From: Pseudisothecium myosuroides
Taxonomy: Eukaryota > Streptophyta > Bryopsida > Hypnales > Lembophyllaceae
Direction of reading: 5' to 3'
Length of the DNA stretch: 64,000 bases
Assembly (NCBI GenBank): GCA_951799445.1
Contig: OX637296.1
Coordinates: 8,990,001 to 9,054,000 of the forward strand
The stretch's first letter is position 1. Every line of letters begins with the position of its first letter. A model generated the notes under the pieces. The model was not told the origin of the DNA. It made no database searches and was given only the letters and a program-made list of their open reading frames with translations. Positions 24,077 to 35,960 of the stretch are shown one piece after another. The translations under genes and the position numbers were made by a program.

Positions 24077-26466
24077 TATAAGTGCAAGAGAAGTTTAAGA
24101 TATACCTAGTATGAATTATTAAGCATGGCTATTTTTTACTTTGACCTTTTTGAAATTTGCATCAAATAAGAAGATGTTAGGCATGACTTCAAAATATATC
24201 CGTACTAGAATTATTTTTTAAAACTGTGAATCTTCACCAAATAAATTTGAAGGCATTTGACTTTGAAAATACATTTTTCATTTTAGAAATTGAACTTTAT
24301 AATGATTGATTAAATCATGTTCACTGAGTTTTAGCAAAAAATGACAGACTATTTGATGTTAAGACCTCATAATTGTCTTCAAAATTTTAATTTTTAACTA
24401 GCTTGATATTCAATCCTTCATATTCATTTGCTCAGTGGAAACAATTGATTATTGCAATTTTAGTTTGGAGCATAAATATAGAAAGATAATTCAATTTCTT
24501 ATTTATAAGAAGAACAAATTTTGAGTAAATTTTCATTTTTGCCAAAAAAATGTTTCCCAAAGTTGAATAAAGACCAACCAGGGCAAAGATCCTTTGCTTT
24601 TTTATAAAACAAGTATTTTTTTTAATTATAGATAGAAAATCTTGAATTCAATCTTATCTTTGAATCATTGGCCATTGTACATAGAATTATATCAAATAGT
24701 TGATTAGTAGAAACATGGTCCTTATAGACTAAGCTTTGAGACTCACACAGCTTGGTCTAGGTCCTCATTTTTATGACAAGGTAGACCAAGAGTGTTTAGA
24801 CTACTAGTGCATGGTGAAAATTTAGAAAGACCCCATCCTCACCATGTAAGAATCTTTTGTATATGGAAGAAAATGACAAGGAAAAAAATGACGACCTTTG
24901 AAGTAAAGAGCAAAAATAAGGTGAATTTTCCAGTACCAAAGGTGAAGAAAAATGTGACCTTGCAAAGGATTGACAAGTGCCTTTATTCCTAGTACAAACA
25001 TGGTGGTTCAAAATGCATCTGTTCTATCCCCTATATTAAGCCAAAATACAATGGCTAACTGCACTACTAGTCTTTTAGTCGAAATTGGGTGTAGTTACCT
25101 TATATGGCTCCTCAGGCAACCCCAATCCTTGAATTAACTGATAAGTCCCTCCCAAGTATCTAGCAAAGCATAATACCTTCCCAGCATGAGGAGAACCCTT
25201 GCCTGGTTATAGAGTGTTATGATGACTGTCAATGTGTCATTGCAGCACAACTTTACCATAAGTTATGGTTTCAATTGAACAATTGATTTGAATCAGTGAA
25301 GTGAACCATGTCAGTTTTTTTTCAAACTTTGCATGCTCTCAGATGAAACTGTGATGACACTCCATCACTTTTCAAACAAATACACAAAAAAACCCCGGTG
25401 AAGACACCATGTGGATGAAAACTGCAAAGACACAAAATCTAGCTTCAATGGAAATTTAGGTATGTACAGGCACCCACAATCATCTCCCACTGTCTAGAAA
25501 AGCAACACTTGCATTGGGATCACAAAGCAACACTAAAACTAGTTGTTGATTAAGCTTACATAAGTTGCACTTAATCAAAACATGAGATAATCCATGACAA
25601 TCTCAGGTCGATTTTTCACCTTGCAGCGACGGAATTGACAAGTGCACCCAACTTTAAGCCACCGCACAGGACCACATTGACATCTATTCAGAAAATACTT
25701 TCATTAAGTGACCGTGCAGGACCACGTTGCATGTAATGATCCATATACGGTATCAACAAAAACGAGCTTCAAATTCTCACCAATACTTTGCCAAAAATAT
25801 TCGGATCATTCCCATGACATTCTAAGAGTATACTCTGTACTTCAGATTTTCTACTTTGAGCTTATACCTCACAGATTTCTACTTTTTGTTTGTACTTCAG
25901 AGATTTGGTACTTTACTTTAGGCTTTCTGTAACGCCTCTCCAAGTGGTCCATTCTGGTAACAAGGTAGGACCACATTTTGGAGAACCACAAAGGAATTCA
26001 TCTCCACAAAATAGTGAAATAAGGTTGCCTTCACAATTAGGTTACCTTTCTCCAAGAAAGTTAATTTATAAGCCATCAAAGTCAACAAAGACTTCTACAA
26101 ATATTTCCATTTGTACACATGGAGGTTAATGAGTCCCAAATACAATAATACCTAATTCAAAAGTAGGGCATTCCGTTGTATAGTAATGATAAATATTTAT
26201 ATAGTTTCAACTGTCAAGAAATTAGTATGAGGCAACCTAATTTCACTATTTTGTGTAGAAATGTGCACTAGTAATGAAATTGAGTGTTACAACATTCATT
26301 AAATTGAAAATGCTATAAGTTTTTTATTTTTGATGAAATTTTTTACAAAGAACATAGATATTGACACTGTTCAAAGAGGGGCATCTTGATAAACATAGTT
26401 CGTAAAAATATTCATCAAGAGTGAAAACTTATAGCATTTTCAAATCAATTAGTGTAGTTAATAGGG
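24077..26466. other. AT-rich intergenic DNA with two small inverted repeats
   Basis: No gene recognised. A ~30-bp block at about 26010-26036 (CACAAAATAGTGAAATAAGG) pairs with 26228-26258. A second hairpin spans about 26275-26455, with AAATGCTATAAGTTTT pairing with AAAACTTATAGCATTT. Both look like small MITE remnants. Confidence 0.4.
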
Positions 26467-28900
26467 TGATTGCAAGAAACACCTGTACTATTTCCTGTCA
26501 CACGTTGTAAGCTAATCTTGTTTTTTAGCCATAATTTTTGCATTCTTGCTCCAAATGACTTAAAATTTATAAACAAGGTACTCATGACTATTAAACACCT
26601 TGTCTAATTTTTTGACATTTTAAAGAAATGTTTTACAATCCAAAAATAGCCTCCAATTTTATAACACAATACTCAATTTTGGTTTTTTTTTTGAGCAAAG
26701 TAGTACCCACAGAAACAAATTTGGAGCTGAAATTTGGTGGAGATGGTCTTCTAGTAGACTTGTAGATATGGTCCAAAGAAATTCTAAAAACAGTTAATTT
26801 TGTGTGGTGTGGAAGTCCACAAATGAGCTTCATTCAGTTGGTATTTCAAAACATGTAAAATATTATTTTGGTGGTTCTTTTGGTGAATGACCATCATTAC
26901 AAGAAATTTCAGCCCTTGAAGTGGACGCAAGTTTTGAACCCCCCCGGTGTAATTAGGAAAAAAATAAAAATAAAAAATTATTTTTTTATTTTTAAATATT
27001 TAGGTGTTGACGTGGCACATCAGTACCATGTCAGGTTTTCTATTTTTTAAATAAATTTTAAAATTAAAATTTTTTTTTTCCAAAATAAATTTTGTTCTTG
27101 CACAGGTGCCAAAAATGAAAAGTTAACAACCCCATTAGAAGAGATTTGAAGTCTCTAGAAGACTGCAAGTTCCCAGGGCGTTCCCAGCCTGGGAACTCTA
27201 CCACATGTGCGATCTGACGTGGCCGAGAGAGTGCGACGTCAGATTTTTTGAAAAAATTAAAATTAAAATTAATTTTTTTTTTCACTTTTTTATTTTTTAT
27301 AAATTTTAAATTCTGACAGCATTAGTGCTGGTTCAGAACATAACATTCAGTAGCAGTCACTGGCTCTGCCCTCCCCTGAACGAAATGGTGTGGAATATAC
27401 CACACCATATCAATAACTACTGATTTCGTGTGGACAGTTGTCAATAATTGTCAAACATCACTTGTGCCTGCACCACGACTATGCACTATTGGTGGCAAAT
27501 TAAAAATTTCTAAGAAAAACTGGAAACTAAATAATAGGATCTTTAAACAAAATGCTAATGGATTCAATGAAATTATTGATTTCAATATTATTGTAGAATT
27601 ACCTCACTTCGAATTGGAATCCATTTGTGCATTCTGCTTTAGAAGTGAGAAGACAAGTCTTTATATGCACATGGAGTGGTAGGATGTAGAACAATCCATG
27701 TGGGATATGTAAATTAGAATTTGTAGTTTCTCAACTACCACTCATAGTTAAGTCAAAAGTAGAAATTGTGTTAAAAGTAAAATTTCAGACCTTATTTAGG
27801 CATAGTAGAATAACTTTAAAAAAAAAAAAATTGAACTAGAATAAGTTGGTAAATGACAATAAGTTTCATCTCCAAAAATCCGTTTGGGATTTTGAATCTC
27901 CAATCAAAAGTTATAGACAAATTTTGGAGAGGATTTTTAATGGACATTTTCTTTTCACACTTTTAAAAATCCATTCCAACCCCTCTCCGAAATTTGTCCA
28001 TAACTTTTTACTGGAGATTCAAAATCCCAAACGGATTTTTGGAGGTGAAACTTATTGTCATTTAACAACTTTTTTTAGTTCAAAGTTTTTTGAAAAAAGT
28101 TATTCCACTATGCCTAAATGAGGTCTGAAGTTCTACTCTTAACACAATTCTTTGTTTTTGACTTAACTATGAGTGCATGAGAACCTACAAATTCTAATTT
28201 ATTTATCCCATATGGGTTGCTTTACCTCCTACCACCCCATGTGTATATATAGAGTTGTCTTTCCTCCTACAAATCTAAAATAAATTATTGATTGCAAAGA
28301 TTAAAAATGCATTAGTGTATCACTCATTGGATTTTTGGCCAACATCTTTCACTACAAATATTTATTGATTTGTATGTCTAGTCCTAAACTTAAGAAAAGA
28401 AAGTGGAACATATCATAATGGACAGTCACTATCCTGGTACCGAAGCTTACATTAAACATGTGGGGATGAAAGTCGTGGATGAAGACTCCAGAGAGGAAAA
28501 GGCAGCCTCTTTGAAGGCTACTGAATGTTATGAACAGGAGAATTGAGATGGGGAACAACCCTGAAACAGCCCTCCGGAGGCCTCAAATCTCTTCCAGGGG
28601 CCTTTGAGGGTTGGAATTTCTTCTAATGCTTTATAAAATTGTTACAAATAGAATTTTTTAATTTTATTTATTATTTATTTTTTCTATTTTCAATTCATTA
28701 AAATATCATAGTATCTATTTTCTTGAGATTTGGCACTTTTCTAGATCTCCTATTTAGAAAATTTTCCTTTGCTTTTCCTTTAGTGGTTACCTTCATCTTA
28801 AAGGTGCATACATTTGCCATATATATTTTTTAAATTAAAAATTATTTTCTAATTTTAAAGTACTCTAGAAAAAATCATGAGTATTGTTTAAAAACACGAC
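26467..28900. mobile_element. Split copy of the GGTGATTGCAAGAAA MITE family with nested insertions
   Basis: The left end (GGTGATTGCAAGAAACACCT) is at about 26469, and sequence similar to the first part of 22129-22855 runs to about 26890. The matching 3' half (TTTTCTTGAGATTTGGCACTT to AAAAAATCATG) reappears at about 28650-28890. The 1.7 kb between is foreign and includes the palindrome at 27655-28255. The right terminal repeat is eroded. Confidence 0.5.
27655..28255. repeat. ~600-bp imperfect palindrome (foldback element)
   Basis: The two halves pair over about 280 bp around a centre near 27952. Examples are ATCCGTTTGGGATTTTGAAT (about 27878-27897) with its complement at about 28017-28036, and CATGGAGTGGTAGGA with its complement near 28230. 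A transcript would fold into a long imperfect hairpin. Related but less complete copies are at 13700-14150 and, inside another element, 49270-49580. Confidence 0.7.
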
Positions 28901-29701
28901 AATTAATATCAAAGTTTCATTAAAAAAATATCAAGAAACTCAATAACATAACCATAGAATCTTAGAAGGATATTCAATTGCGTACTATTCCACAAAGTTT
29001 CATTAACCCTTAATTAAACATCAATTTTTTTGAAAATATACTAGAAAGCAAATTTGAAGGGCTTCCTGTGACATTTAAGGGTTATGATCCAAAAATACAA
29101 TCTCAAAATTATAACCATCAAAAGTTGTCCAAAATTGTTGAAATGAGATTCCTAAAAGATAAAAAGTTCTCCACTACTGTAGGGCCCAAAAAATTGAACT
29201 TCATTGAGTACAAAGGAATTTGAACAAGGAATAAACTTTCAAAAATTCAAATGAAGTTTTAATACAATGTACGTTAGTAGGAATATAGACTGCTAATTGG
29301 GAAAGGGTCTAGACCAAAGTTCTTTTAGGATCAAGAAATAAGAGCTTCTAAACTCATGAATTGTGTTAGTTCATGCTTTGTTTCAAAGTTTGAGTTAGCC
29401 CATGATGTCATATGGCAATCTTTGATTGAGATTGGAACATTACCAAAAGACAATCAATTTTGTCTATTTTGCTTTAGAATTAAAAAAAAATTAAGCCATT
29501 TGTTGAAGCAATTACATTAGGCCCTACCATGTGTAGAGCTAGTTCTTGAGTTTCCAAAACATTAATCCATCTTCAAAGAACCTTCAAGATTATTTCTATT
29601 TGAATCATTGATACATTATGGACATGGACATGACGGTTTATACATACATTAATTAATAGATTAATAATGTCATGCCATCTAAACGCAGTTAATTTCATTC
29701 A
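28901..29701. other. AT-rich stretch left of the CACTA end
   Basis: No gene or element recognised. Confidence 0.4.
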
Positions 29702-30420
29702 CACTACAAGAAATTGAGAGAAAGAATGATTGGCAACAATGACTGCAAAACAGTCATTGTGGACACAAATGATTGAAAAATGACTAGAGGGTCCTGGAGT
29801 CATTGTGGACAAGTCGTTTACGTAAATGACTGCAATCCTATTATCACCATCCATACTTGCCTTGGATGAGAGGAAGGATGATATAAGTACATGAAAATGC
29901 TGAGGTGGAAAGGGTGTGTGTGCGACATATGCCCTGACATCAGAGGACGTGGCGGGCCCTGATTGGTCGATTTCGGAAACGGACCAAGTCATTTTGCAGT
30001 CACTGTTAAGTGACAACAGAGGATGTGGCGGGCCCTGATTGGTCGATTTTGGAAACGGAACAAGTCATTTTCCAGTCATTGTTTAGTGACATCAGAGGAC
30101 GTGTCCAGCCCGGATTGGTCGATTTTGAGATTGTCGCAAATCATTTTCAGGTCATTTTGTAGTGACGGCATTTATTGCAGAGGCTGCCTCCAGTAATTCC
30201 ATAGTTGTTCCGTAGTCAGGTGGCATACGATGTGGCCAGTGGTTCAGAAGTCATTTTCCAGTAACTGCGGACAGGAGAATTGCGACGTCAAGGACTCTTT
30301 CCCTAGTTGCTTACAAGTCATTTTCAGGTTACATTATTGTCGTATGTCAGTTGCGAAAATGTGCCCATTATGTAGTGTAGCGTCCAATTCCACGGTCCTA
30401 GTCATTCTTTAGTGCATGAC
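29702..30420. repeat. CACTA terminal and subterminal repeat region
   Basis: After the CACTACAAGAAA end, motifs of the form CAGTCATTGT, AAGTCATTTTCCAGTCA and TAGTGAC recur more than ten times in both orientations. A ~80-bp unit (GACGTGGCGGGCCCTGATTG, then GGTCGATTT and CAAGTCATTTT) is repeated at about 29945, 30018 and, more diverged, 30098. Clustered subterminal repeats of this kind are where CACTA accessory proteins bind. Confidence 0.75.
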
Positions 30421-32081
30421 GTGACAAAGCCACAATTGAGACTAGGGAGTTACACTGGGCGCATTGGAGGCCAAGTGGGCGGACTGTACCACGGAGCAAG
30501 TGACCATTTGAACTGAAATCAGTTGCCCAATGGTTGCTTCACTCCAGGAGCCGTCCTCACTAGTAGTCAATCAGTGCACCGTCATTGACTCATCCCTAAT
30601 TCAATGACGCTGCGACTACTACATGACGAAAGCACTAGCAAGAACACCTCACAAATTTCTGTCACACAGTGCAGAGTTATTGTAATTGGTCTGTGCAACA
30701 CGGAATGGCCCACCACAAATGGCAGAAATTTAAAAGGCAAAGAACATTAAAAAAAGGGAAGGGATTATGCTATTACAGATCAAATCAGTATAGTTTCTGA
30801 TACAGATGTCATACAGCATCCTATGGCAGGCACTTGCCACACGAAAACTAGTCCTCCCGGCCCCTTCAAGAAGTCCAACTCATTTGCATAACTTCATGTT
30901 CCTATCCGCCTACATTGTACACGACCCTTTCGCTTGTTCGATGGTGTATTGGTCAGCTTTCTTGTCAGGGTACATGAGAGGCACTTCGTCCTACTAAACA
31001 TCACGCACGTCCACTTTAAACCAGCCATCCGGAATGTCCTGATGGTGAATTTGGTGGACGCCTGCCACGCCACTAATGGTCCCCACTGCCAATTTCTGCC
31101 TCACGGCTCGTGGATTCATGAGGAATACTTCGTCACCGAGGTTGAACTGCAAGACAAAGCAAATAAACACATTCAGGCGCCACGGACTGACAGACTTCAA
31201 CTGCACCGACTTCTGAATACAATCTCGCGGTCAAGTGACTTAGTAGTGACTTCACAGTCACTCCAGGAAGTCGTACTGTAGTCACGTACCTTGCACAGGT
31301 CTCTTCTGCGCGACTGCAGGGCGACCACTGACTTAATTGACCAGGACAGTACCAATGACATTAGGGGAGAAGCAAAGTACAAGAAGGCAGTGGTTTTGCA
31401 GACATGGATTGCACAATGTGAACGTTTACCTTCACAGTACAAGGTAGCCCCAGACTGGATGCACTAAATGGTTCACTTCACCTAAATTCTGACAACGGTC
31501 ATACATTTCTGGACAATTACAGGAGCCATTGCCTCCGAATTCTACTTCCTAAGACTTACACTCCAACGTACAGCGGTAGTCGGTGTCCCCTAGTCCCTGC
31601 GAATAACAACTCCGTGCAGCAAGAGGACCCCCGTGGGCTGCCACAAACTCCCTCCTGAAGGAATTGAAGGGGAACTAACAAGAACACCTACCAATGAAGC
31701 GCGGCAGCCGTGTGCAAGACAAGAACAAACCAGACCGCGAGAAAAAACGAGGTGCACGAGACTCATTCCAAGAACCACCCAGTAATTTGTCCACGGTTTT
31801 CATGGGACACCTACCCCAATACAAATGGTAAGAAAACTACCAAGCCACACGACTCGGAGGTCACGCATGCAGAGGCCCAGCCCGATGACTAAGACAATCC
31901 TACGCCCAACCGGGGTCAGCGGTTCAAGACAGGGCACACGGGGGCGAGGTCATACCTTCTTCGACGTTGTGTCCCATTTTTTCTCCGCTGCTTGCGACGT
32001 CGTGTCTCGTTTTTTCTCCGCTGCGTTTTGGGTCTTGCTCCGAGATTCCCACTTCCTTGGCTTTCCCTGCACCTGCAAAGG
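30421..32081. other. CACTA interior, 3' side of the FCP1-like gene
   Basis: No gene recognised. Subterminal-type motifs continue (31225-31287: AAGTGACTTAGTAGTGACTT, then GAAGTCGTACTGTAGTCACG). Around 31960-32060 a TCGTTTTTTCTCCGCTGC block occurs in near-duplicate. Confidence 0.4.
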
Positions 32082-33747
32082 CTAACTGTCAGAAATACTA
32101 TTCCACTGAAGGTGAGGGGGAGCGCAATTGGCGCAACCAAATGGTCTGCAAGCCCTCTCACCTTCCACAAAGTCAAGAAACTCGTACGGTGATCCAGTCC
32201 GGCATTTAGCAAGCATTTGTGACATTGTTTCTTGCACAATTCTAAGGTACTTGGCCCGGAAGGTGGGGACATCTGGACATTTTTGAAGGGCCTCCAACAA
32301 CGGCCACAAGTAACACTTCAAATAGTCCTTGTCATCGGACACTGTGCACAGCCACTTCACGTAAAAAGGTGTACTGATGAGAACGTTGGCATTCAGATTG
32401 CAAGAAACCCTGCTACTCTTGCTATCTACAACCACAGTGTTCAAGGAGCTAAAGCAAGGCCACTCCGCATAAACCTTGGACAGGTTTTTCCCCAAAGCCT
32501 TGGGCTCCCCAACTGGACCCGCTTGCGCCCCACACTGTTCAGCAGACCACGAAAAAAGGGGCTTAGGAATCTCCGTTGAGGTCAACCCGTCCAGCATGGT
32601 AGGGACAACGTCTGCAATGTACAGCTGTCTCTCGGTGCCCCAAAATGCTACCGTAAAGTGAGAGAAGCAGCGTGACAAAAAAGGCTTCAACCAAGGACGC
32701 AATACGACCCTCCTCAGGCCAGTCCGAGTGGTACCACGAATTCTACTATTAGGGTTCACAACGGACAGCAAGCTAGAGTCTAACAGCGTCCCGTGGACAT
32801 TAAACACAACTAATTTGGACCGATCACTTTTACAAGAGTGGATTATGGAGGTCATTGACAAAGGAGGCCTGGACTTGCGAGACATACACTTGAGAACGTC
32901 TAAGGCAGCGTTTACCTTTGGTGGAGATTTCGGCGGTTTCTTCCCCCTCTTGGGCAAAGACTCCGCAGCTCCAGGTTCAACATCACCCACGTTCTCACCT
33001 ACGTCACGCACGGCCTCCTCAGCAGCAGTGGACGCACCCGCTGTGGCAACCTCTTCCAACGGGCCCTGCACTATGTCTTCAGCCCTGGCATTGTTGGATG
33101 TGTCGCTCGTCGCTCGGGCGGGCGAGTCGCGAGCTGGTCCGTCCTCGTTGGAATTCTGGGGGTCTTGGCAGGTCAGGCTCGCGGGAGGATTTGTAGAGGG
33201 GATGCCCACTGGTACCGGAGTGGCAACGGCATCAGTCTCGGGCGCAGCCGGGATGGGCGGGGGGCTCACCCTCCCTGACACCTTCCACTGTGGACCAATG
33301 TCTGTGGAAGGAGGTGCCACTTCAACGGGCAATGTTAGCTCTGTGTCTGACGACAGCGTGACGTCGGCAGATGCTGCGGTGATGGGCACTTCTAACAGTT
33401 TTGGTTTTTCGGCACCGGCAGACCCGACTGCTGCCACCGCACCACCATCCTTATCCAACACTGCATTGACGGATCGGACCTTGTGTTTCGAATTCGGAAG
33501 CATCCCTGCAGCATCCAACACGTTAATTCCACGAGATTCCCGGTGATCCAATGCCGATTGGGTAATGGACGGGCTTCCATCCTCGAAGTTGCCTGCCTTG
33601 CGCATGAAAGCAGTCATCATGGACCGCAGGTCGTCCAGCGCTTCGGACTGAGCTATGGACCGCGCCATGACTTTGCTAAATTTGACGTCCACGTCCTCTT
33701 TGAATGCAGCCACTTCTGAGCGGAGACCAGAGTCACCTTCCACCCCG
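32082..33747 (-). CDS. FCP1/NIF-like HAD-domain protein (probable pseudophosphatase) inside the CACTA element
   Basis: The long minus-strand frame runs to a stop at 32082. An acceptor-like GGAACAG at 33754-33748 suggests the visible frame is a 3' exon; upstream exons were not identified, and the first in-frame ATG lies near 33668. The N-terminal ~280 residues are low complexity, rich in Ala, Pro, Ser and Asp, ending in a basic patch. A domain with the FCP1 homology layout follows: KLVVFNVHGTLLDSS (near 32800), RPWLKPFLSRCFSHFTVAFW, then FSWSAEQC, LSKVYAEW and NTVVVDSKSSR. In active enzymes the first motif is DxDGT; here both aspartates are replaced (N and H) and the later DDS is reduced to VDS, so phosphatase activity is unlikely. 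The open frame is long without stops, unlike the neighbouring transposase. Captured host gene or element-encoded factor: undecided. Confidence 0.65.
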
Positions 33748-34350
33748 CTCTGTTCCAAACAATTGCACACACCACAGAGTTAAAAGCACTTGATCTGGAT
33801 ACGACTTGTCGCGTGGAACTCGCAGGGACCCATGTACGACAGATGCGGCACTTCTGCGCGACTGAGACATGACTGCATGGGTACTTACTAATGCCATAGC
33901 GGGACGCGTACTTAAAAGGCCACGAATCTTGCCCGTGTACAAGTAAGGCATAAACAAAGTAGTGCTGTGCGGAGCTAACATGAACACCACAAGGATTAGG
34001 GTAGCGGATTGCAAAGGCAAGGACTGTTGCCAATACTTGACAACTTACTTCCGTGACTTACCGGGCTTTCAGGGATTGGTCCGCCAACTGTGCGCATGCC
34101 CTCGGCAATGGCGGTGATCCCCAGGCTGACGGAACGACCTTCTCTCTACAACGATATCGCACCACAGGTCATGACATGGGAATAAAATGCAACAAGGAAA
34201 TGACAACAGACACCAAAGAAGAAGACAACAGGAAACTCAAAATGAATTCAAGGCCCAGAGCACATTCTCAGGCGAAGATTCTTACCACCTGTGCTTCCAC
34301 CCCGGCCTTCCCTTTCCTCCCCACACCGCTATAGTTCTTGACACTTTGTC
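33748..34350. other. Upstream of the FCP1-like exon
   Basis: Should contain the 5' exon(s) or promoter of the FCP1-like gene. Several overlapping minus-strand open stretches exist, but none joins convincingly. Confidence 0.3.
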
Positions 34351-35960
34351 GGGCGAGCTAGGGTTGTACGGACGTCCAACGTCCACGTCCGCCCATTCTG
34401 GAGCGTCCGGAGACATAGAGAAAAATGTGGACGAGCGGACGGCCTCGTCCAGCGGTCGGGTGGACGGGCGGACAAGGTGGACCTGCGGGTCGACGGGCAC
34501 ACGAGCGGGCAGGCGGACGGACAAATGATTTCCAGGGTTAATTTTTAGAATTTTGGGGCGTGTAATATACCATTGGAAAGGTCTTGGAAATACCTTTCCA
34601 ATGGTATATTACACGCCCCAAAAGTCCAAAAATTGAAGCCAAAAATGACAAAAATAATCGCAGCAAGTGCATACTCAACACCAGCCACGCCATCCGCCTG
34701 TCCGCCCGTCCGCCAAGCGGTTGGCGATACGGTCGGGCGGTCGGGCGGACGGATTGGACAGATGACATCAAAAGCAAGAAAACTCTTCTTTCGTGATTTC
34801 CGGGTTCAATTTTTCGAATTTCGGGTCGTGTAATATACCATTGGAAAGGTCTTGGAAATACCTTTCTAATGGTATATTACACGCCCCCAAAGTCCAAAAA
34901 TTGAAGCCAAAAATGACAAAAATAACCGCAGCAAGTGCATACTCAACACCAGCCACGCCGTCCGCCCGTCCACCAAGCGGTTGGCGATGCGGTCGGGCGG
35001 TCGGGTGGATGGATTGGGCAGACGACATCAAAAGCAAGAAAACTCTTCTTTTGTGATTTTTGGGTTCAATTTTTGGAATTTCGGGGCGTGCAATATACCA
35101 TTGGAAAGGTCTTGAAAATACCTTTTCAATGGTATATTACACGCCCCAAAGTCCAAAAATTGGATCCAAAAATGACAAAATTAGCCGCAGCAAGTTCATA
35201 CTCAACACCAGCCACGCCGTCCGCCCGTCTGCTAAGCGGTCGGCGATGTGGTCGGGCGGACGGGCGGACGGCTTCAAAAGCAAGAAAATTCTTCTATAGG
35301 GGGCGTGTAAAATTCTTCACCAGCCACGCCGTCCGCCCGTCCGTCAAGCAGTCGGCGATGCGATCGGGAAGACGGGTAGACAGATTGGGCGGACGGGCAG
35401 ACAGATTGGGCGGACAGCGGACGGATTGGGCGGATGGGCGGACGGCTTGAAAAGCAAGAAAATTCTTCTACGGGGGGCGTGTAAAATTATTCACCAGCCA
35501 TGCCGTCCGCCCGTCCGCCCGTCCGCCAAGCGGTCGGCGATGCGGTCGGGCGGTCGGGCGGACGGATTGGGCGGACGGCTTCAAAAGCAAGAAAATTCTT
35601 CTTTCGCGATTTCCGGATTCAATTTTTGTACTTTGGAGGCGTGTAGTATACCATTGGAAAGGTCTTGCAAACACCTTTCCAATGGTATATGACACGCCCC
35701 CAAAGTCCAAAAATTGGATCCAGAAATGACAAAATAGCTGCAGCAAGTCCATACTCAGCATTAGCCACGTCATCTGCCTGTCCGCCAAGCGGCTGGCGAT
35801 GCGGACGGGCGGACGGATTGGGCGGACGGACTCAAAAGCATGAAAATTTTTCTATGGCAATTTTTGGGTTTAATTTTTGGAATTTCGAGGCGTGTAATAT
35901 ACCATTGGAAAGGTCTTGGAAATACCTTTCCAACGATATATTACACGCCCTCAAACTTTA
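34350..35960. repeat. Tandem array of GC-rich units with AT-rich hairpins
   Basis: Units of about 265 bp start at about 34553, 34818, 35083, 35635 and 35889, with two shortened units around 35300-35480. Each full unit has a short hairpin (GGCGTGTAATATACCATTGG, then AAAGGT, with its complement), a spacer with ACTCAACACCAGCCACGCCG, and a GC-rich stretch of CCGCCCGTCCG / GGGCGGACGG repeats that can itself pair within the unit. A GC-rich lead-in lies at 34360-34520. Open frames crossing it are repeat artefacts. The hairpin core is shared with the MITE at 2109-2441. Confidence 0.8.

Noticed and set aside
32728..33546. 272-codon plus-strand ORF
   Set aside because: Antisense shadow of the low-complexity part of the FCP1-like frame; no domain features.
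34330..34350. Left terminus of the foldback element (CGCTATAGTTCTTG)
   Set aside because: Too unlike CACTATAACAAAACTTGG, and the flanks do not give a convincing duplication.
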